A stretch of 64,000 bases of DNA from Rothia mucilaginosa (GCF_019334805.1 NZ_CP079822.1:1240001-1304000); one strand, 5' to 3'; shown: positions 55,175-64,000, numbered from the stretch's first letter. Notes: generated by a model not told the origin, from the sequence alone. Numbers and translations: made by a program.

Positions 55175-56062
55175 ATGGCGAAAAAGAGCAGGGCACCGAA
55201 GAAATCCCAGAAGGCGCAGAAAACCCAGAAGAACCGCATCGACGATACCGAGAACACCCCCGTGCAGGGTGCCGCCGCTGGCGTGTACCCGATTTCTACC
55301 GGTGAGGCGGAGCTGGTCCCCGACGGCTACCACGCCGACGGCTGGCTGCTACTCATTAATGGTGTGCAGTCTTCCCACGTGATTGTGGGTGAGCCCCGCC
55401 AGCTGGATTTTGAGTACATGCGCTGGATTGCGGCGGTCGTCTCCTCGCACGTGGAGGAGCACCTGGACGCTACGAAGCTGCGCATCACTCACCTGGGCGG
55501 CGGCGCGTGCTCCATGGCGCGCTATTTTGCCGACCTGTACCCGACGAGCCGCAACACGGTCGTTGAGCTGGACGCCAAGCTCGCCGAGTATGTGCGCGCC
55601 TGGTTCGACATCCCCAAGGCGCCGCGCGTGAAGATTCGTGTGGGCGAGGCGGGTGCCGTCACCGCGACCTTCGCGCCCGCATCCCGCGACGTGCTGATTC
55701 GTGACGTGTTTGCCGGGGACACCACCCCCGAGGCGCTTACCACCGTCGAGTTCACCCGCACCGTCGCCGAGTCGCTGGCACCCGGTGGCCTGTACATCCT
55801 GAACTGCGGCGACGGGCCGGCGCTGACCGGTGCCCGCGCGGAGGCGTCCGCCCTGCTTGAGGTGTTCGAGTACGTGTGCATTGTGGCGGATTCGGCAATG
55901 TTGAAGGGCCGCCGCCGCGGCAACGTCATTATTGCTGGCTCCCACGCACCCCTGCCGGAGGCTGGTTCCATGCAGGCTGCCGCTATCGCCCGTGAGCTCA
56001 TGGGTGGAGGCGTGCCCGCCCAGTACTGGGACACCGCGCGGGTTCGCCAGTTCGTGAGGTAG
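55175..56062 (+). CDS. Spermidine synthase-like AdoMet-fold protein
   Basis: 295 residues from ATG 55175, 7 nt after TAGGCT (55162-55167). A Lys-rich start is followed by a Rossmann methylase/aminopropyltransferase fold (ITHLGGGACSMARYFADLYP, VVELDAKLAEYVRAWFDIP, DVLIRDVFAGDTTPEALTTVEF). The layout is that of the speE-like proteins common in actinobacteria, many of which lack proven spermidine synthase activity. The reaction is therefore uncertain. Confidence 0.82.
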   Translation: MAKKSRAPKKSQKAQKTQKNRIDDTENTPVQGAAAGVYPISTGEAELVPDGYHADGWLLLINGVQSSHVIVGEPRQLDFEYMRWIAAVVSSHVEEHLDATKLRITHLGGGACSMARYFADLYPTSRNTVVELDAKLAEYVRAWFDIPKAPRVKIRVGEAGAVTATFAPASRDVLIRDVFAGDTTPEALTTVEFTRTVAESLAPGGLYILNCGDGPALTGARAEASALLEVFEYVCIVADSAMLKGRRRGNVIIAGSHAPLPEAGSMQAAAIARELMGGGVPAQYWDTARVRQFVR

Positions 56063-56174
56063 CGGTTTCAGCCGCGGTATAGGTTTTCGGGGGCGGCTCA
56101 GGTTTTCTGGTCATGACCTAAGTTTTTTCGGTAATGACTTAGGTCCTTCAGCCATGACTTAAGTTTTTCGACCA

Positions 56175-56229
56175 TAGGTTAGTGACTTTGGTGGGGGCTT
56201 TTAACTATCGCCAAAGACCGTAACCTATC
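56175..56229. repeat. TTAGTG palindrome, copy E
   Basis: ATAGGTTAGTGACTTTGG pairs with CCAAAGACCGTAACCTAT (two mismatches), loop TTTTAACTATCG. Further half-units of about 21 nt (for example TAATGACTTAGGTCC) fill 56105-56175. Confidence 0.8.
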
Positions 56230-56273
56230 ACCGAATTCGGCGGCCCCTCCACGGCAGACGCTACTATAGTGGC

Positions 56274-57221
56274 ATGCGATACACCTACCTTGGCCCCTCC
56301 GGCACCTTCACCGAATCCGCCCTGCTGAGCGTCCCCGGCGCATCCGACGCCGAACGCATCCCCGCCACCAGCGTGCCCGACGCGCTCGCACGCCTGAACG
56401 CGGGCGAGGTGGACGCCGCCATGGTGCCCATCGAAAACTCTGTGGAGGGCGGCGTGAGCGCCACCCTGGACGCTATCGCAGCCAGCGAGGGTGTACGCAT
56501 TATCCGCGAGGTGCTCGTACCGATCCGCTTCGTGCTGGTCGCCGCGAAGCCCATCAGCATCGAAGACGTTAAGACCATCTCCACCCACTCGCACGCCTGG
56601 GCGCAGGTGCGCGGCTGGGCGCAGGAGAACGTGCCCACCGCCGCCTACCTGCCCGGCTCCTCCACCGCGGCGGCGGCTGTCGGTCTGCTCGAAGAGGGCT
56701 GCACCTACGATGCGGCAATCTGCTCCCCGGCGCTGCTGAACTATCACCCGGAACTGCACGTGTTGCAGGACAACATCGGCGACAACAAGAACGCCGTGAC
56801 CCGCTTCGTGCTACTCTCCCGCACCGCCGACATCCCCGAACCGACCGGTTCCGACAAGACCACCCTGACCGTGCCGCTGCCCACCAACCGCGCCGGCGCC
56901 CTGCTCGAACTGCTCGAACAGTTCGCGGTACGCGGCGTGAACCTCTCCCGCATCGAATCGCGCCCCACCGGCGAAGGCATGGGCTCCTACTCGTTCAGCA
57001 TCGACGCCGACGGCCACATCTACGAGGCACGCATGCGCGACGCCCTGCGCGGCCTGCACCGCGTCTCCCCGACGCTGAAATTCCTCGGCTCCTACCCGCG
57101 CGCCGACCACGAAAACACCGAAGTCGACGCCATCCACTCCGACGGCTCCTTCGACGCCGCACACGAATGGGTCGAGTCGCTATTCCCCAACGGCCGCCCC
57201 GCACATCTGCAGCGCCACTAG
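56274..57221 (+). CDS. pheA: Prephenate dehydratase
   Basis: 315 residues. The catalytic domain contains the TRF motif (KNAVTRFVLL) and IENSVEGGVSATLDAI. The C-terminal ACT domain has NLSRIESRPTGEGMGSYSF, the phenylalanine-feedback site. It makes phenylpyruvate from prephenate. The -10 box TACTAT (56262-56267) lies 6 nt before the ATG, so the message is probably leaderless. Confidence 0.96.
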   Translation: MRYTYLGPSGTFTESALLSVPGASDAERIPATSVPDALARLNAGEVDAAMVPIENSVEGGVSATLDAIAASEGVRIIREVLVPIRFVLVAAKPISIEDVKTISTHSHAWAQVRGWAQENVPTAAYLPGSSTAAAAVGLLEEGCTYDAAICSPALLNYHPELHVLQDNIGDNKNAVTRFVLLSRTADIPEPTGSDKTTLTVPLPTNRAGALLELLEQFAVRGVNLSRIESRPTGEGMGSYSFSIDADGHIYEARMRDALRGLHRVSPTLKFLGSYPRADHENTEVDAIHSDGSFDAAHEWVESLFPNGRPAHLQRH

Positions 57222-57345
57222 CGGCACCACTAGCACCACCGGCGGCACCACCAGCCGCCCGCCGCTAGCCACCCCCGCACCTACCCGCGCCCCACCAGCG
57301 CAAACCCCGCCCACAACCCACCGCAAGATTAGGTAGGATAAAACA

Positions 57346-58656
57346 GTGATTGATATTAACCTCCTCCGCGAAAACCCCGACGTCTTCCGCGCCTCCCAGC
57401 GAGCACGCGGCAAGGACGAAACCCACGTCGACCGCATCCTCGAAGCCGACACCGCACGCCGCGCACTCATCGGCGAATACGAGACCCTGCGCGCCGAACA
57501 GAACGCCTTCGGCAAGACCGTCGCAAAGGCCCCCAAGGAAGAAAAGCCCGCCCTCGTCGCACAGGCCAAGGAACTGGCAGCCCGCGTCAACGAAGCAAAG
57601 GCAGCCTCCGAAGCAAAAACCGCCGAATACGAGGAACTGATCAGCAGCATCGAAAACCTCATCATCGACGGCGTACCCGTCGGCGGCGAAGACGACTACG
57701 TAGTCGTCAAGGAAGTCGGCACCCCCCGCGACTTCGCAGCTGACGGCTTCGAACCACGCGACCACCTCGAAATCGGCGAACTCGTCGACGGCATCGACAT
57801 GGCACGCGGCGCAAAGGTCTCCGGCGCACGCTTCTACTTCCTCAAGGGCCAGGTAGCACGCCTCGAGCAGGCACTCATGTGGATGGCGCTCGACCTCGCA
57901 ACCGAGCACGGCTTCACCATGATGACCACCCCCACCCTGGTACGCCCCGAAATCATGAACGGCACCGGCTTCAACGTCAAGCACGACGACGAAATCTACC
58001 GCCTCGAACGCGACGACCTGTACCTGGTCGGCACCTCCGAGGTGGCGCTCGCCGGCTACCACACCGACGAAATTCTCGACTTCGAGAAGGGCGCGAAGAA
58101 GTACCTGGGCTGGTCCTCCTGCTACCGCCGTGAGGCTGGCTCCGCAGGTAAGGACACCCGCGGCATCATTCGCGTGCACCAGTTCAACAAGGCTGAAATG
58201 TTCGTCTACTGCCCCGTCGAGCAGGCAGAAGAGATGCACGAGAAGCTGCTGTCCCTTGAAGAGGAAATGCTGCAGCGCTGCGGCCTCGCATACCGCGTGA
58301 TTGACACCGCCGCAGGCGACCTGGGCACTTCCGCAGCCCGCAAGTTCGACTGCGAGGCGTGGGTCCCCACCCAGGGCACCTACCGCGAGCTGACCTCCAC
58401 CTCGAACTGCACCACCTACCAGGCGCGCCGCCTGAACATCCGCGAGCGCACCCCGGACACCGTGGACGAGGCAGGCAACGTGCGTAAGGGCCGCACCCGC
58501 TCCGTAGCGACCCTGAACGGCACCCTGGCAACGACTCGCTGGGTGGTTGCCATCCTGGAGACTCACCAGCAGGCAGATGGTTCTGTACGTATTCCGGAAG
58601 CACTCCGCCCGTACATGGGTGGTGCCGAGGTTATCCCGGCAGTAGCCGCTGAATAA
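57346..58656 (+). CDS. serS: Seryl-tRNA synthetase
   Basis: 436 residues from GTG 57346, which follows TAGGAT (57334-57339) by 6 nt. An N-terminal coiled-coil arm (residues 30-105) contacts the long variable arm of tRNA-Ser. The class II motifs include [20 protein letters not shown] and [17 protein letters not shown]. No T-box or other leader is possible with so short a 5' end. It follows pheA by 124 nt. Confidence 0.97.
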   Translation: MIDINLLRENPDVFRASQRARGKDETHVDRILEADTARRALIGEYETLRAEQNAFGKTVAKAPKEEKPALVAQAKELAARVNEAKAASEAKTAEYEELISSIENLIIDGVPVGGEDDYVVVKEVGTPRDFAADGFEPRDHLEIGELVDGIDMARGAKVSGARFYFLKGQVARLEQALMWMALDLATEHGFTMMTTPTLVRPEIMNGTGFNVKHDDEIYRLERDDLYLVGTSEVALAGYHTDEILDFEKGAKKYLGWSSCYRREAGSAGKDTRGIIRVHQFNKAEMFVYCPVEQAEEMHEKLLSLEEEMLQRCGLAYRVIDTAAGDLGTSAARKFDCEAWVPTQGTYRELTSTSNCTTYQARRLNIRERTPDTVDEAGNVRKGRTRSVATLNGTLATTRWVVAILETHQQADGSVRIPEALRPYMGGAEVIPAVAAE

Positions 58657-58671
58657 TCTCACAACCAGCTG

Positions 58672-58709
58672 AAAAACCCGCTCACCGCGTAAACGGTGGG
58701 CGGGTTTTT
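58672..58709 (+). terminator. Terminator of serS
   Basis: AAAAACCCGCTCACCG pairs with CGGTGGGCGGGTTTTT, a textbook intrinsic terminator. Confidence 0.93.
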
Positions 58710-58733
58710 GCGTATCCTGGTAGTCTAAGAACT

Positions 58734-59822
58734 ATGCCTCTTTACCGTAAACTCCTTGGTGTTTCTGCGGCGGCGGCTCTGACCGCCTCCGTCACTCGTG
58801 CCCGCCGTGAAGCGCGCCGACGCGCTATCGAACTGGGCGCGCCTTTCGGTGTTCTGCCGACCCTGCCCACCGGTGAGGCGCAGCGCGTGGGCGTGGTGTA
58901 CAACCCCAGTAAGCCCGGCGCTGCGGCGGCTATCGAGATTCTGGAACGTACCCTCGCGGCGAACGGCCACCCGCAGCCGCTGGTGCGCACCACCCGCGTG
59001 GACGAGCCCGGCTCCGAGGCGGCCCGCGAGCTGATCGCTGAGGGTGTTGACCTGCTCATTGCTGCCGGTGGTGACGGTACGGTGCGTGCTGTGGCGGCGG
59101 CGCTGGCGCATCATGAGGGGCATAAGCCGCGCCTGGGTATTCTGCCGATGGGTACCGGTAACCTGCTGGCGCGTAACCTGTATATTCCGGTCAGTGACGT
59201 GGCGGCGTGCGTGAATATTGCGCTGAACGGTGCGGGTCAGGCTGTTGATGCGATTGAGATGACGACGACGAACACCCCCGGCGAAGAAACCGAACACACG
59301 TTCTTTGTGATGGGTGGTGCAGGCTTTGACGCGCTCGTCATGAACGACACGAACGAGGACATTAAGGCGAAGTTCGGGTGGGTTGCGTACGTGCAGTCCG
59401 GCATGAAGCATATGCTGGGCAGGTCGCATCCGGTGCGTATTAGTGTGGATGGTGCGCCGTTCCGTACTCTGCCGATGCGGTCGGTGCTGATCGCGAATTG
59501 TGGCCGCCTGCAGGGTGGTATTCGCCTGGCGGATATGACGGATGTGCATGACGGCAACCTTGAGGTGATTGTGGCGTCGCCGCGTGACCTGGTGGAGTGG
59601 GGGCTGCTGATGGCTAAGGTTACGCGCCGCACGATTCTGGGTTCGCCGCGTATTGAGCTGCCGGTGATTCGCCACCTGGTGGGGTCTGAGGTGGTGTTGG
59701 AGTTCCCGGATGGTGCGCAGCCTGTTGAGGTGGATGGCGACCCGGCACCGTCGGCGTACCGTATTAGTGCGCGCGTGCTGCCTGCCGCCGTGGAGGTGGC
59801 GGTCCACCCCGAGGTGCTTTAG
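58734..59822 (+). CDS. Diacylglycerol kinase family lipid kinase
   Basis: 362 residues. The ATP site GGDGTVRAVAAAL and the second motif PMGTGNLLARNLYIPV define the DagK/YegS-like catalytic domain, with a beta-rich C-terminal part. The enzyme phosphorylates a lipid such as diacylglycerol or sphingoid base, substrate not determinable. A cationic N-terminus may touch the membrane. TAGTCT (58721-58726) lies 7 nt before the ATG. Confidence 0.9.
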   Translation: MPLYRKLLGVSAAAALTASVTRARREARRRAIELGAPFGVLPTLPTGEAQRVGVVYNPSKPGAAAAIEILERTLAANGHPQPLVRTTRVDEPGSEAARELIAEGVDLLIAAGGDGTVRAVAAALAHHEGHKPRLGILPMGTGNLLARNLYIPVSDVAACVNIALNGAGQAVDAIEMTTTNTPGEETEHTFFVMGGAGFDALVMNDTNEDIKAKFGWVAYVQSGMKHMLGRSHPVRISVDGAPFRTLPMRSVLIANCGRLQGGIRLADMTDVHDGNLEVIVASPRDLVEWGLLMAKVTRRTILGSPRIELPVIRHLVGSEVVLEFPDGAQPVEVDGDPAPSAYRISARVLPAAVEVAVHPEVL

Positions 59823-59890
59823 CGGGCGTAGTGAAGGTGTAAGGCGGAATCCTGTCTAGCACCCTAATCACCTGTTTGTGACCTGAATTA

Positions 59891-59964
59891 TGAAAGAAAT
59901 CGCGGATTTTTTCACTATTTCCTGAAAATCGGGAGGATAATGAAAAAAATCGCGGTTTTTTTCA
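59891..59964 (+). promoter_or_regulatory. Two 24-nt palindromes in the Fic 2 promoter
   Basis: 59891-59914 and 59941-59964 are near-identical (TGAAARAAATCGCGG followed by TTTTTTTCA), exactly 50 nt apart. The second runs into CACTATATAGGAGG, just before the start codon. Confidence 0.8.
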
Positions 59965-59981
59965 CTATATAGGAGGACTGG

Positions 59982-61262
59982 ATGAGTGCTGCCGGTCACG
60001 GATACCGAACTCTTAAAAGTATTTTCCATGAACGCGGCAAAGCCGCCGCACAAACCGAACTGCAGGCACGCCGCAACGGCCACTCCACCTACCTCCTCAA
60101 CGAATTCACGGTAGGGGAGCACCCCCTGTTCTACCTGGCAGACCGCACTGCGCTCGCATCCTTCGAACGCATCATGCGCCGTGAACGGCACATTGAACAG
60201 CTGAGCTCCCAACTGCCCAGCATCGCCATGCAAAGCTACCTACTCGACCTGGCAGTACGCAGCATCGTGGCGTCCGACCGTATCGAAGGTGTGCACACCA
60301 CGCGCCAGCTCATCTCTGAGGCGCTTACCTCCGGCGACAGTGAGGACCCCCGCGCCAAGCGCGCCGTCGAATTCGTGAACCTCCTCAAAGACCTGGGGGC
60401 AGGCCGCCCACCCTCCACAGTTGAGCAGGTACGTACCCTCTACGACACGCTACTCGAAGGGCACCTCACCGAAGAAGACCGCCCAGACGGGGCGCTATTC
60501 CGCACCAAACCCGTGGTTATCCACGACAACACCCGCGAAATTCACCGCGCCCCCGACAGTGAAGCAACCATCACCGCCAACGTCCAGGCGGCACTCAACC
60601 ACGCCCTCAACCCGAACGTTCCGGCGCTATTCTCCGCAATCGCCGCACATTTCATGGTGGAGTACACGCATCCTTTCTACGACGGCAACGGCCGCCTGGG
60701 CAGGTACCTACTGGTGTCCCACCTGGGGCAGACACTCACCCGGCTGACGACCCTCACCCTGCCGAGCACGCTCAACATTCAGAAGAGCCGCTACTACAAG
60801 GCGTTTAGCACGGCGGAAGAACCCCTCAACTACGGTGAAGTAACTACTTTTCTGCATGCCTTCCTTGAACTGATTGAGAAGGCACAGGAATACCTAGAAA
60901 AGGAGTTGGCGACCCGCTACGAGGCGCTAGTATCGCTGAATAAGCGTACTGCTGAGTTGAATCAGAACCATGAGTGGCTGAGGGGCGAAACAGCAAAAAA
61001 TCAGAAGAAGGTGGATTCCCTGCTTGACCTTCTGCATCTGTTGGGACAAGCCAATATTTTCCGTGCGCCAGTCGCCCCCACCTCAAGCGAGCTACAGGAG
61101 GTGTTGGGTGTTACGGCGCCGACTCTGCGCGATAGGCTCAAGCTGCTGCAGGGGCTTGGGTTTGTTGAGGGTGTGAAGGCTGGCCGCACGATGCGCTGGT
61201 CGCTCACCGAGGCGGGAACCACCCTGCTGGGCTTGCCTGCTGTTGATGATGACGAAGAATAG
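59982..61262 (+). CDS. Fic-domain protein with C-terminal winged helix (Fic 2)
   Basis: 426 residues with AGGAGG before the ATG. The Fic motif HPFYDGNGRLGR is at residues 230-241, and the inhibitory helix reads S98-xxx-E102-G103 (SDRIEG), class II. A winged-helix domain follows (TSSELQEVLGVTAPTLRDRL). The overall plan is the same as Fic 1 at 13882-15072, but the sequences are only distantly alike. It may repress its own promoter. Target unknown. Confidence 0.9.
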   Translation: MSAAGHGYRTLKSIFHERGKAAAQTELQARRNGHSTYLLNEFTVGEHPLFYLADRTALASFERIMRRERHIEQLSSQLPSIAMQSYLLDLAVRSIVASDRIEGVHTTRQLISEALTSGDSEDPRAKRAVEFVNLLKDLGAGRPPSTVEQVRTLYDTLLEGHLTEEDRPDGALFRTKPVVIHDNTREIHRAPDSEATITANVQAALNHALNPNVPALFSAIAAHFMVEYTHPFYDGNGRLGRYLLVSHLGQTLTRLTTLTLPSTLNIQKSRYYKAFSTAEEPLNYGEVTTFLHAFLELIEKAQEYLEKELATRYEALVSLNKRTAELNQNHEWLRGETAKNQKKVDSLLDLLHLLGQANIFRAPVAPTSSELQEVLGVTAPTLRDRLKLLQGLGFVEGVKAGRTMRWSLTEAGTTLLGLPAVDDDEE

Positions 61263-61309
61263 CCCACGAGCATAAGAAACAGGGGAGGGGCCGCACCAGA
61301 ATGTATCCC

Positions 61310-61600
61310 GCCTATAACTGGCAGAATCGTGGAATCCATCTTTGCAGTAGCGGAACGGGCCGGTTGCAGACATAAGTATCGGTATGTGGTAATCCATCTG
61401 CTCACGCCACCATTGTGTAAGGCTCCTGTAGTCGCCGTGTGATTCATCCCATGTCTGCTACATTAGGGTCAGGCGACATAATGCTTCCGGGTGCTTCCAC
61501 CACTCAGAACACCAGAAAGTATTCTGGATATCTATTTTGCGGTTTAACGAGGCCGTACACCTGAACTCGAATACCGAATGACTGGAAACGTAATAGTAAT
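61310..61600 (-). pseudogene. DUF4913 gene remnant broken by an in-frame TAG
   Basis: On the minus strand, one frame reads NTFWCSEWWKHPEALCRLTLM, then TAG (61458-61460), then QTWDESHGDYRSLTQWWREQ and MSATGPFRYC. The conserved Trp/Cys/Pro pattern of DUF4913 continues on both sides of the stop. In family members the TAG position corresponds to a Trp, so a TGG-to-TAG change is likely. No start or complete upstream part is visible. DUF4913 genes are common on actinobacterial conjugative elements. Confidence 0.6.
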
Positions 61601-64000
61601 CAATCACAAGCGACGGGGCGAAGCACAGAGCGCTCCTAGCCTGCATCTGAGAGACATGCCCATCGAGCACTTGTATGTGCGCTATCAAAGGATAGCGCGG
61701 AACCTGCCGAGACGGATCCGCTGGCTTGCTTTGGTATTCGCGCCAACGAGCACGAGCTTCACCGTCTTCACCGCTGGCCTACTGAATGTTGCAGGGGCTC
61801 TGATGATTACGGCAGGTATCGGCCGGGTAACGTCAGGTGAGAGGACCCCAGGCAGTGCTATTTGGTTACTCATCTTCGCTTTCCTGGCTGAAAGCCTAGG
61901 GTACTGGGTGAAGGAACGCCAAGAGCTTATTCTCACGATCGCGGTTCGACAGCTTACATACCGCCGTTTCCGGGACATCTTTGGTAGGTCATCCCATCCG
62001 CCGGAAGCTCACGGACATGTTCTCACATACCCAGCACAGATCAGCCAGTTTGCCTTCGTTGTTGATTTCGCCGTTTCAACCGTTCAGATTATTGCCTTTC
62101 TCGCGGCTTCGCTCGCGCTATATGGTGCAAGCGGCGCCATCGCTGCGTTGCTCATCACTGGATTGGTATTCGTCAGCGTCCGTCTCATCAACTTGGTGGG
62201 CCGACTATGGGAACAGTACGTCGCTCTAGAGGGAGAGCGTCGGCAGTGGATCCAGCGTGTAGCAAACGCGCTGCCTCGAGGGCAAAGCATCCCCAGCTGG
62301 GGTACCGCCCTGGACAAGGTCGCTAGCATCCGAAACACCGAAGAGCAGCTTCTGCACAGACGAGTCCCGTTGCAGATCCTGAATGGATTCCTTGAACGGG
62401 GAGCACTAACTGCGGTGCTCGCTGTGGTTGCGGTTCTCGGCGCGTGGCTCTGGCCATCCGCTCATTTCGGTGTTGGAATTATTTTGGCAGCCCGCTACCT
62501 GTACGCAGCGGTGCAGAACAACATCGTAAACTATCGGGTTATTCGGCTCGCTGTGCCAATGATGCGTGAGCTCGACAAGCTCGAGTCGTCTCCAAATTGC
62601 ACGGTTAAACAGCAGGACTGGGTGGGGCAGCCTTCAAATTCTAGAGAGGTGCTTGCCGCTACGTCTGAGCGCGCTGAAGCATTGCGCACATCCGTGACCA
62701 CCCCCGATTCTGCTTTCGTACCACGCAACCCGGAAGTGTCCCATTCGGTGTTGTCAGCGTGGCGAGCTTCTGCTTCGCCACATCAGGTATCCCGGTTCAC
62801 TAGCCTCGCTTTAGGTATGGGGCTCAGTGAGGATGTGATCGGGCGGTTCTGGCAAGACGCAACAACCTTGTCGTCAGGAGAGAGACACCGTGCTGCTGTC
62901 GCTATCGTTTTGGCAGACAAACCGGACTGGCTAATTTTGGACGATACGTTCGCAGCGCTTGATCCTGTAGCACGAGAAGTGGTTGCCGAGAGGATCTTAG
63001 AGTGCGTGCCAACGTGCACACTTCTGGCAAGCTCGGAGGAGTACGTACCGAGTGCCTTCACCCCCGGCAATGATGCGAGGGTAGACCCTCTTGAGTTGCA
63101 GGCTCATAGCCCCGGGGCAGCTAAGGAGGCAGATGCTGGTTCGACGGATGTGAGCGAGGGACAGGACCTTCCTGACCCTGAGCCGAAGCGTGCCACATTC
63201 CGACGATCGGCCCTGTTGTTGTTTGGACCGCATTTGGTGTGGATTACGTGTGGCGCCCTACTCTTGAGCGGATCCGAAGTTGCTTTTGCAATGACGATTG
63301 CTCACAGTGATGGGCTGTCTGCTCAGGTTGCTGGAGTGTCAGCTGCTTGCGCACTGGCAGCAATTGTTGGGTCCGTCATGTTCTTTGGTCCGCTCTACTG
63401 GGCTCCCATCGCTAGGCTGAGCGATTTGCACGACCGGGTTATACGGAGGCTCGATCGATTCGCTAGTCCTAGAACAAGCGGTGCGGTCATGGGGCGGATG
63501 GGTGAAGACTTCTCCGACCTTCAGATGTCGGTGCCTAGCGCCCTGGGTTCGGTATTTATGGTCATTCTACAGACCTTTATGCTCATCGGAGGCGCAGTGG
63601 CCGGCGCCCCGCTGTTCATAATCGCTGTGTTGGCGGTAGCACCCCTAGCGATGCTTGCTATGCGTCAGGGTTCAAAGTGGATTCTCCCTGCCTCGACGAC
63701 GGCTGCCAATCGCCGAGGTGACTTCATCGGGGTGGCTGGTGCCCAGGCTGGCTTACACGCTGCGCCCGTCAGTGCAGGGCTGCGTCGGGCTGGAGAAGAA
63801 GCCTACGCTCATTCGGAGGCTGCATACGTCAGCAGCTCGATTCAGTTGGCGAACGTCTACGCACTGCGTACGGGACTGATTCAGTCGCTTGTGGTGTCAC
63901 TGAATGTTTCTGCAGTGGTATTGGCACTGATGGTCGAAGGATCGAACTCAGTGGTTGCTCCCGCGGTCGTAATATATTTTGCAGTAACTCTGTCATCTGG
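61578..64000 (+). CDS. Single-chain (fused) ABC exporter with degenerate first NBD, 3' end outside window
   Basis: The frame is open from 61546 to the end, giving at least 807 residues from ATG 61578 (ATG 61656 is an alternative, both with weak ribosome sites). A first membrane domain (helices between residues 45 and 340) is followed by an ATPase-like domain. Its signature LSSGE is at 431-435 and its Walker B is LILDDTFAALDP with Asp456 where Glu is expected. The likely Walker A is degenerate (GQPSNSRE, 350-357), and the H-loop reads ASSEEY. A second membrane domain begins near residue 550. Rare codons suggest recent transfer. Substrate unknown. Confidence 0.78.
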   Translation, partial: MTGNVIVINHKRRGEAQSAPSLHLRDMPIEHLYVRYQRIARNLPRRIRWLALVFAPTSTSFTVFTAGLLNVAGALMITAGIGRVTSGERTPGSAIWLLIFAFLAESLGYWVKERQELILTIAVRQLTYRRFRDIFGRSSHPPEAHGHVLTYPAQISQFAFVVDFAVSTVQIIAFLAASLALYGASGAIAALLITGLVFVSVRLINLVGRLWEQYVALEGERRQWIQRVANALPRGQSIPSWGTALDKVASIRNTEEQLLHRRVPLQILNGFLERGALTAVLAVVAVLGAWLWPSAHFGVGIILAARYLYAAVQNNIVNYRVIRLAVPMMRELDKLESSPNCTVKQQDWVGQPSNSREVLAATSERAEALRTSVTTPDSAFVPRNPEVSHSVLSAWRASASPHQVSRFTSLALGMGLSEDVIGRFWQDATTLSSGERHRAAVAIVLADKPDWLILDDTFAALDPVAREVVAERILECVPTCTLLASSEEYVPSAFTPGNDARVDPLELQAHSPGAAKEADAGSTDVSEGQDLPDPEPKRATFRRSALLLFGPHLVWITCGALLLSGSEVAFAMTIAHSDGLSAQVAGVSAACALAAIVGSVMFFGPLYWAPIARLSDLHDRVIRRLDRFASPRTSGAVMGRMGEDFSDLQMSVPSALGSVFMVILQTFMLIGGAVAGAPLFIIAVLAVAPLAMLAMRQGSKWILPASTTAANRRGDFIGVAGAQAGLHAAPVSAGLRRAGEEAYAHSEAAYVSSSIQLANVYALRTGLIQSLVVSLNVSAVVLALMVEGSNSVVAPAVVIYFAVTLSS

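Noticed and set aside
61981..62229. Small plus-strand frame at 61981 and minus frames at 61685-61978 and 62783-63233
   Set aside because: All overlap the continuous ABC exporter frame, which alone shows ABC motifs and membrane helices.

Overview
The window is about 64 kb of a moderately GC-rich (near 60%) actinobacterial chromosome. Gene content and style point to the Micrococcaceae, most likely an oral Rothia such as R. mucilaginosa. The indications are a Gram-positive Pel polysaccharide locus, a long-form GAPDH of about 480 residues, DUF6318-type Tat lipoproteins, PTS sugar metabolism, and many genes whose start codon lies 6-7 nt after a -10 box (leaderless transcripts). The genus is inferred, not proven. 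I found no rRNA, tRNA or CRISPR array.

Layout. 1-4225: the 3' end of a Pel-type exopolysaccharide operon (PelG, PelF, a GHL15-like hydrolase). 4373-8578: GAPDH, a PfkB sugar kinase, a PEBP-family protein and a HAD phosphatase. 8774-10291: an AlbA_2/HATPase/winged-helix regulator under an elaborate palindromic operator. 10403-17506: nucleobase permease, acyl-CoA dehydrogenase-like protein with a DUF4242 protein, a Fic protein, a POT peptide transporter and a rhodanese. 17543-20634: PabB, PyrE and a TrmH-family methylase. 20900-28439: a lipoprotein, ornithine cyclodeaminase with an amino-acid permease, class II aldolase, an ArsD-like Cys-tailed protein and PTS EIIA-Glc. 28830-39823: Tat-exported phosphodiesterase, succinate-semialdehyde dehydrogenase, sucrase/ferredoxin-like protein, a TetR/membrane-protein divergon, a second lipoprotein, an S4 protein, a MATE pump and a nitroreductase.

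40120-43916 is a copper operon (CsoR, CopZ, an unknown protein, CopA). 44-52 kb is the accessory part. It holds a secreted-protein/lipoprotein pair between two similar direct repeats, a Sau3AI-like GATC restriction-modification pair, an HNH endonuclease with a zinc ribbon, and two families of long intergenic palindromes. 52052-59822 returns to core genes (Pta, acetyltransferase, spermidine-synthase-like protein, PheA, SerS, lipid kinase). 59982-64000 holds a second Fic protein under its own palindromes, a DUF4913 gene broken by one in-frame TAG, and an unfinished open frame encoding a single-chain ABC exporter whose first nucleotide-binding domain appears catalytically dead.

How the parts fit. 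GAPDH, aldolase, sugar kinase, EIIA-Glc and Pta belong to sugar uptake and overflow metabolism. The Pel genes make biofilm polysaccharide. The copper operon, MATE pump and TetR divergon handle stress and efflux. The most unusual material is the degenerate ABC protein, the dispersed palindromes around the restriction locus, and the three wHTH-bearing Fic/AlbA_2 genes, each with a private inverted-repeat operator.
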